From positions 1,076,001 through 1,140,000 of the forward strand of contig NZ_AP024480.1 of NCBI RefSeq assembly GCF_017347585.1: 64,000 nucleotides of DNA, read 5' to 3'. This stretch comes from Caldicellulosiruptor diazotrophicus. Lineage in GTDB: Bacteria > Bacillota > Thermoanaerobacteria > Caldicellulosiruptorales > Caldicellulosiruptoraceae. The notes under the pieces are model-generated. The model did no database searches, had not been told where the DNA came from, and saw only the letters and a list, made by a program, of their open reading frames with translations. Within the stretch, counting starts at the first letter, position 1. Every line of letters starts with the position of its first letter. A program made the position numbers and the translations under genes. Positions 63,312-64,000 of the stretch are shown here, piece by piece.

Positions 63312-64000
63312 AATTAGTTATATTTGATGGAAATAGTATTTTATATAGGGCTTTTTTTGCTCTTCCTGAACTAACAACTTTGAGCAATATCCCGACAAAC
63401 GCTATTTATGGTTTTGTAAATGTGTTATTAAAATATTTAGAGCAAGAGAGTCCTGATTATGTTGCGGTTGCGTTTGATAAAAAAGGAAGACAGGCACGCA
63501 AAAGCGAGTACGAAGAATATAAAGCTAACAGAAAACCTATGCCAGATAACCTTCAAGTACAAATTCCTTATGTTCGAGAAATTCTTTATGCCCTCAACAT
63601 TCCAATTGTTGAGTTTGAAGGATTTGAGGCAGATGACGTAATTGGCACACTTGTGAATAAGTTTAAAAATACTGGTTTGGATATTGTTATTATCACAGGT
63701 GACAGAGATACTCTTCAGTTGCTCGACAAAAATGTAGTTGTGAAGATTGTTTCAACAAAATTTGATAAAACAGTAGAAGATTTGTACACTGTGGAAAATA
63801 TTAAAGAAAAATATGGGGTTTGGGCAAATCAAGTGCCTGATTATAAAGCTCTTGTTGGAGATCAATCGGATAACATTCCCGGGGTAAAAGGAATTGGTGA
63901 AAAGAGTGCGCAGAAGCTTTTGGAGGAATACTCATCTTTGGAAGAAATATACCAAAATTTAGATAAAATTAAGGGTTCTATCCGTGAAAAGTTGGAAGCA
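63308..64000 (+). CDS. polA: DNA polymerase I, N-terminal part (cut by window end)
   Basis: The first 231 codons, with no stop before the right edge. This is the 5'-3' exonuclease (FEN-like) domain: LVIFDGNSILYRAFFALPEL, FDKKGRQARKSEYEEYKANR, the metal-binding GFEADDVIGTLV and ITGDRDTLQLLD, and the helix-hairpin region GDQSDNIPGVKGIGEKSAQK. The ATG overlaps the stop of the unknown gene upstream. Whether the 3'-5' exonuclease site is intact cannot be seen. Confidence 0.96.
   Translation, partial: MKLVIFDGNSILYRAFFALPELTTLSNIPTNAIYGFVNVLLKYLEQESPDYVAVAFDKKGRQARKSEYEEYKANRKPMPDNLQVQIPYVREILYALNIPIVEFEGFEADDVIGTLVNKFKNTGLDIVIITGDRDTLQLLDKNVVVKIVSTKFDKTVEDLYTVENIKEKYGVWANQVPDYKALVGDQSDNIPGVKGIGEKSAQKLLEEYSSLEEIYQNLDKIKGSIREKLEA

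Noticed and set aside
1-64000. Mobile elements, prophage, CRISPR arrays, rRNA or tRNA genes
   Set aside because: No transposase, integrase, phage structural gene, regularly spaced repeat set or cloverleaf was seen; gene order is that of a stable core chromosome.

Overview
The window is about 35% G+C, densely packed and mostly read on the + strand. It looks like the chromosome of a thermophilic, strictly anaerobic Firmicute. Gene content (2-oxoacid oxidoreductase with PaaK, Pta-AckA acetate fermentation, desulfoferrodoxin, rubredoxin, an alpha/beta SASP, a PdaB-type deacetylase, MutSL without MutH, short HisG plus HisZ) and purine-rich ribosome binding sites with frequent GTG and TTG starts fit a Caldicellulosiruptor-like clostridium. 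The genus is inferred, not shown. I see no prophage, insertion sequence, CRISPR array, rRNA or tRNA.

Layout: 1-2040 is the end of an indolepyruvate oxidoreductase operon (iorB, paaK, tandem-ACT protein). 2098-2295 is a convergent SASP gene. 2469-9565 is a nucleic-acid maintenance cluster (miaB, mutS, mutL, miaA, hfq), followed by a YnbB-like PLP enzyme and the divergent SOS repressor lexA. 11747-13971 is pta-ackA and 14043-14420 a convergent desulfoferrodoxin. 14571-20074 holds valS, folC, a transaldolase/fructose-6-phosphate aldolase gene and pgeF. 20075-25815 is a phosphate region: a PhoP/PhoR-like pair, a Pit transporter with its DUF47 partner on the minus strand, and pstB-phoU on the plus strand behind an array of PhoP-box-like repeats. 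queT follows.

26488-33934 is a histidine operon (hisZ-G-D-C-B-H-A-F-IE). Then come a GDP-mannose pyrophosphorylase, murJ, a GNAT gene, nth (apparently starting at ATT), a three-gene COG3581/COG3580/BadF-HgdC activase cluster of unknown substrate, a free-standing structured RNA with its own promoter and terminator (40879-41160), tcdA, a DivIVA-like coiled-coil gene, a polysaccharide deacetylase, an unknown gene, a double-OB SSB-like gene, pgsA, a small membrane protein, a PurM/HypE-like protein and a two-component pair next to an HtrA protease.

50340-61665 is the purine block: an NCS2 purine permease and then purC-S-Q-L-F-M-N-H-D. Rubredoxin, an uncharacterised 430-residue protein and the 5' part of polA, translationally coupled to it, close the window.

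The most unusual elements are the RNA at 40879-41160, the three-gene activase cluster, the ATT start of nth, the inverted repeats around the miaB and pta promoters, a hairpin covering the ribosome binding site of the gene at 45321, and the Pho-box array between two phosphate gene pairs.
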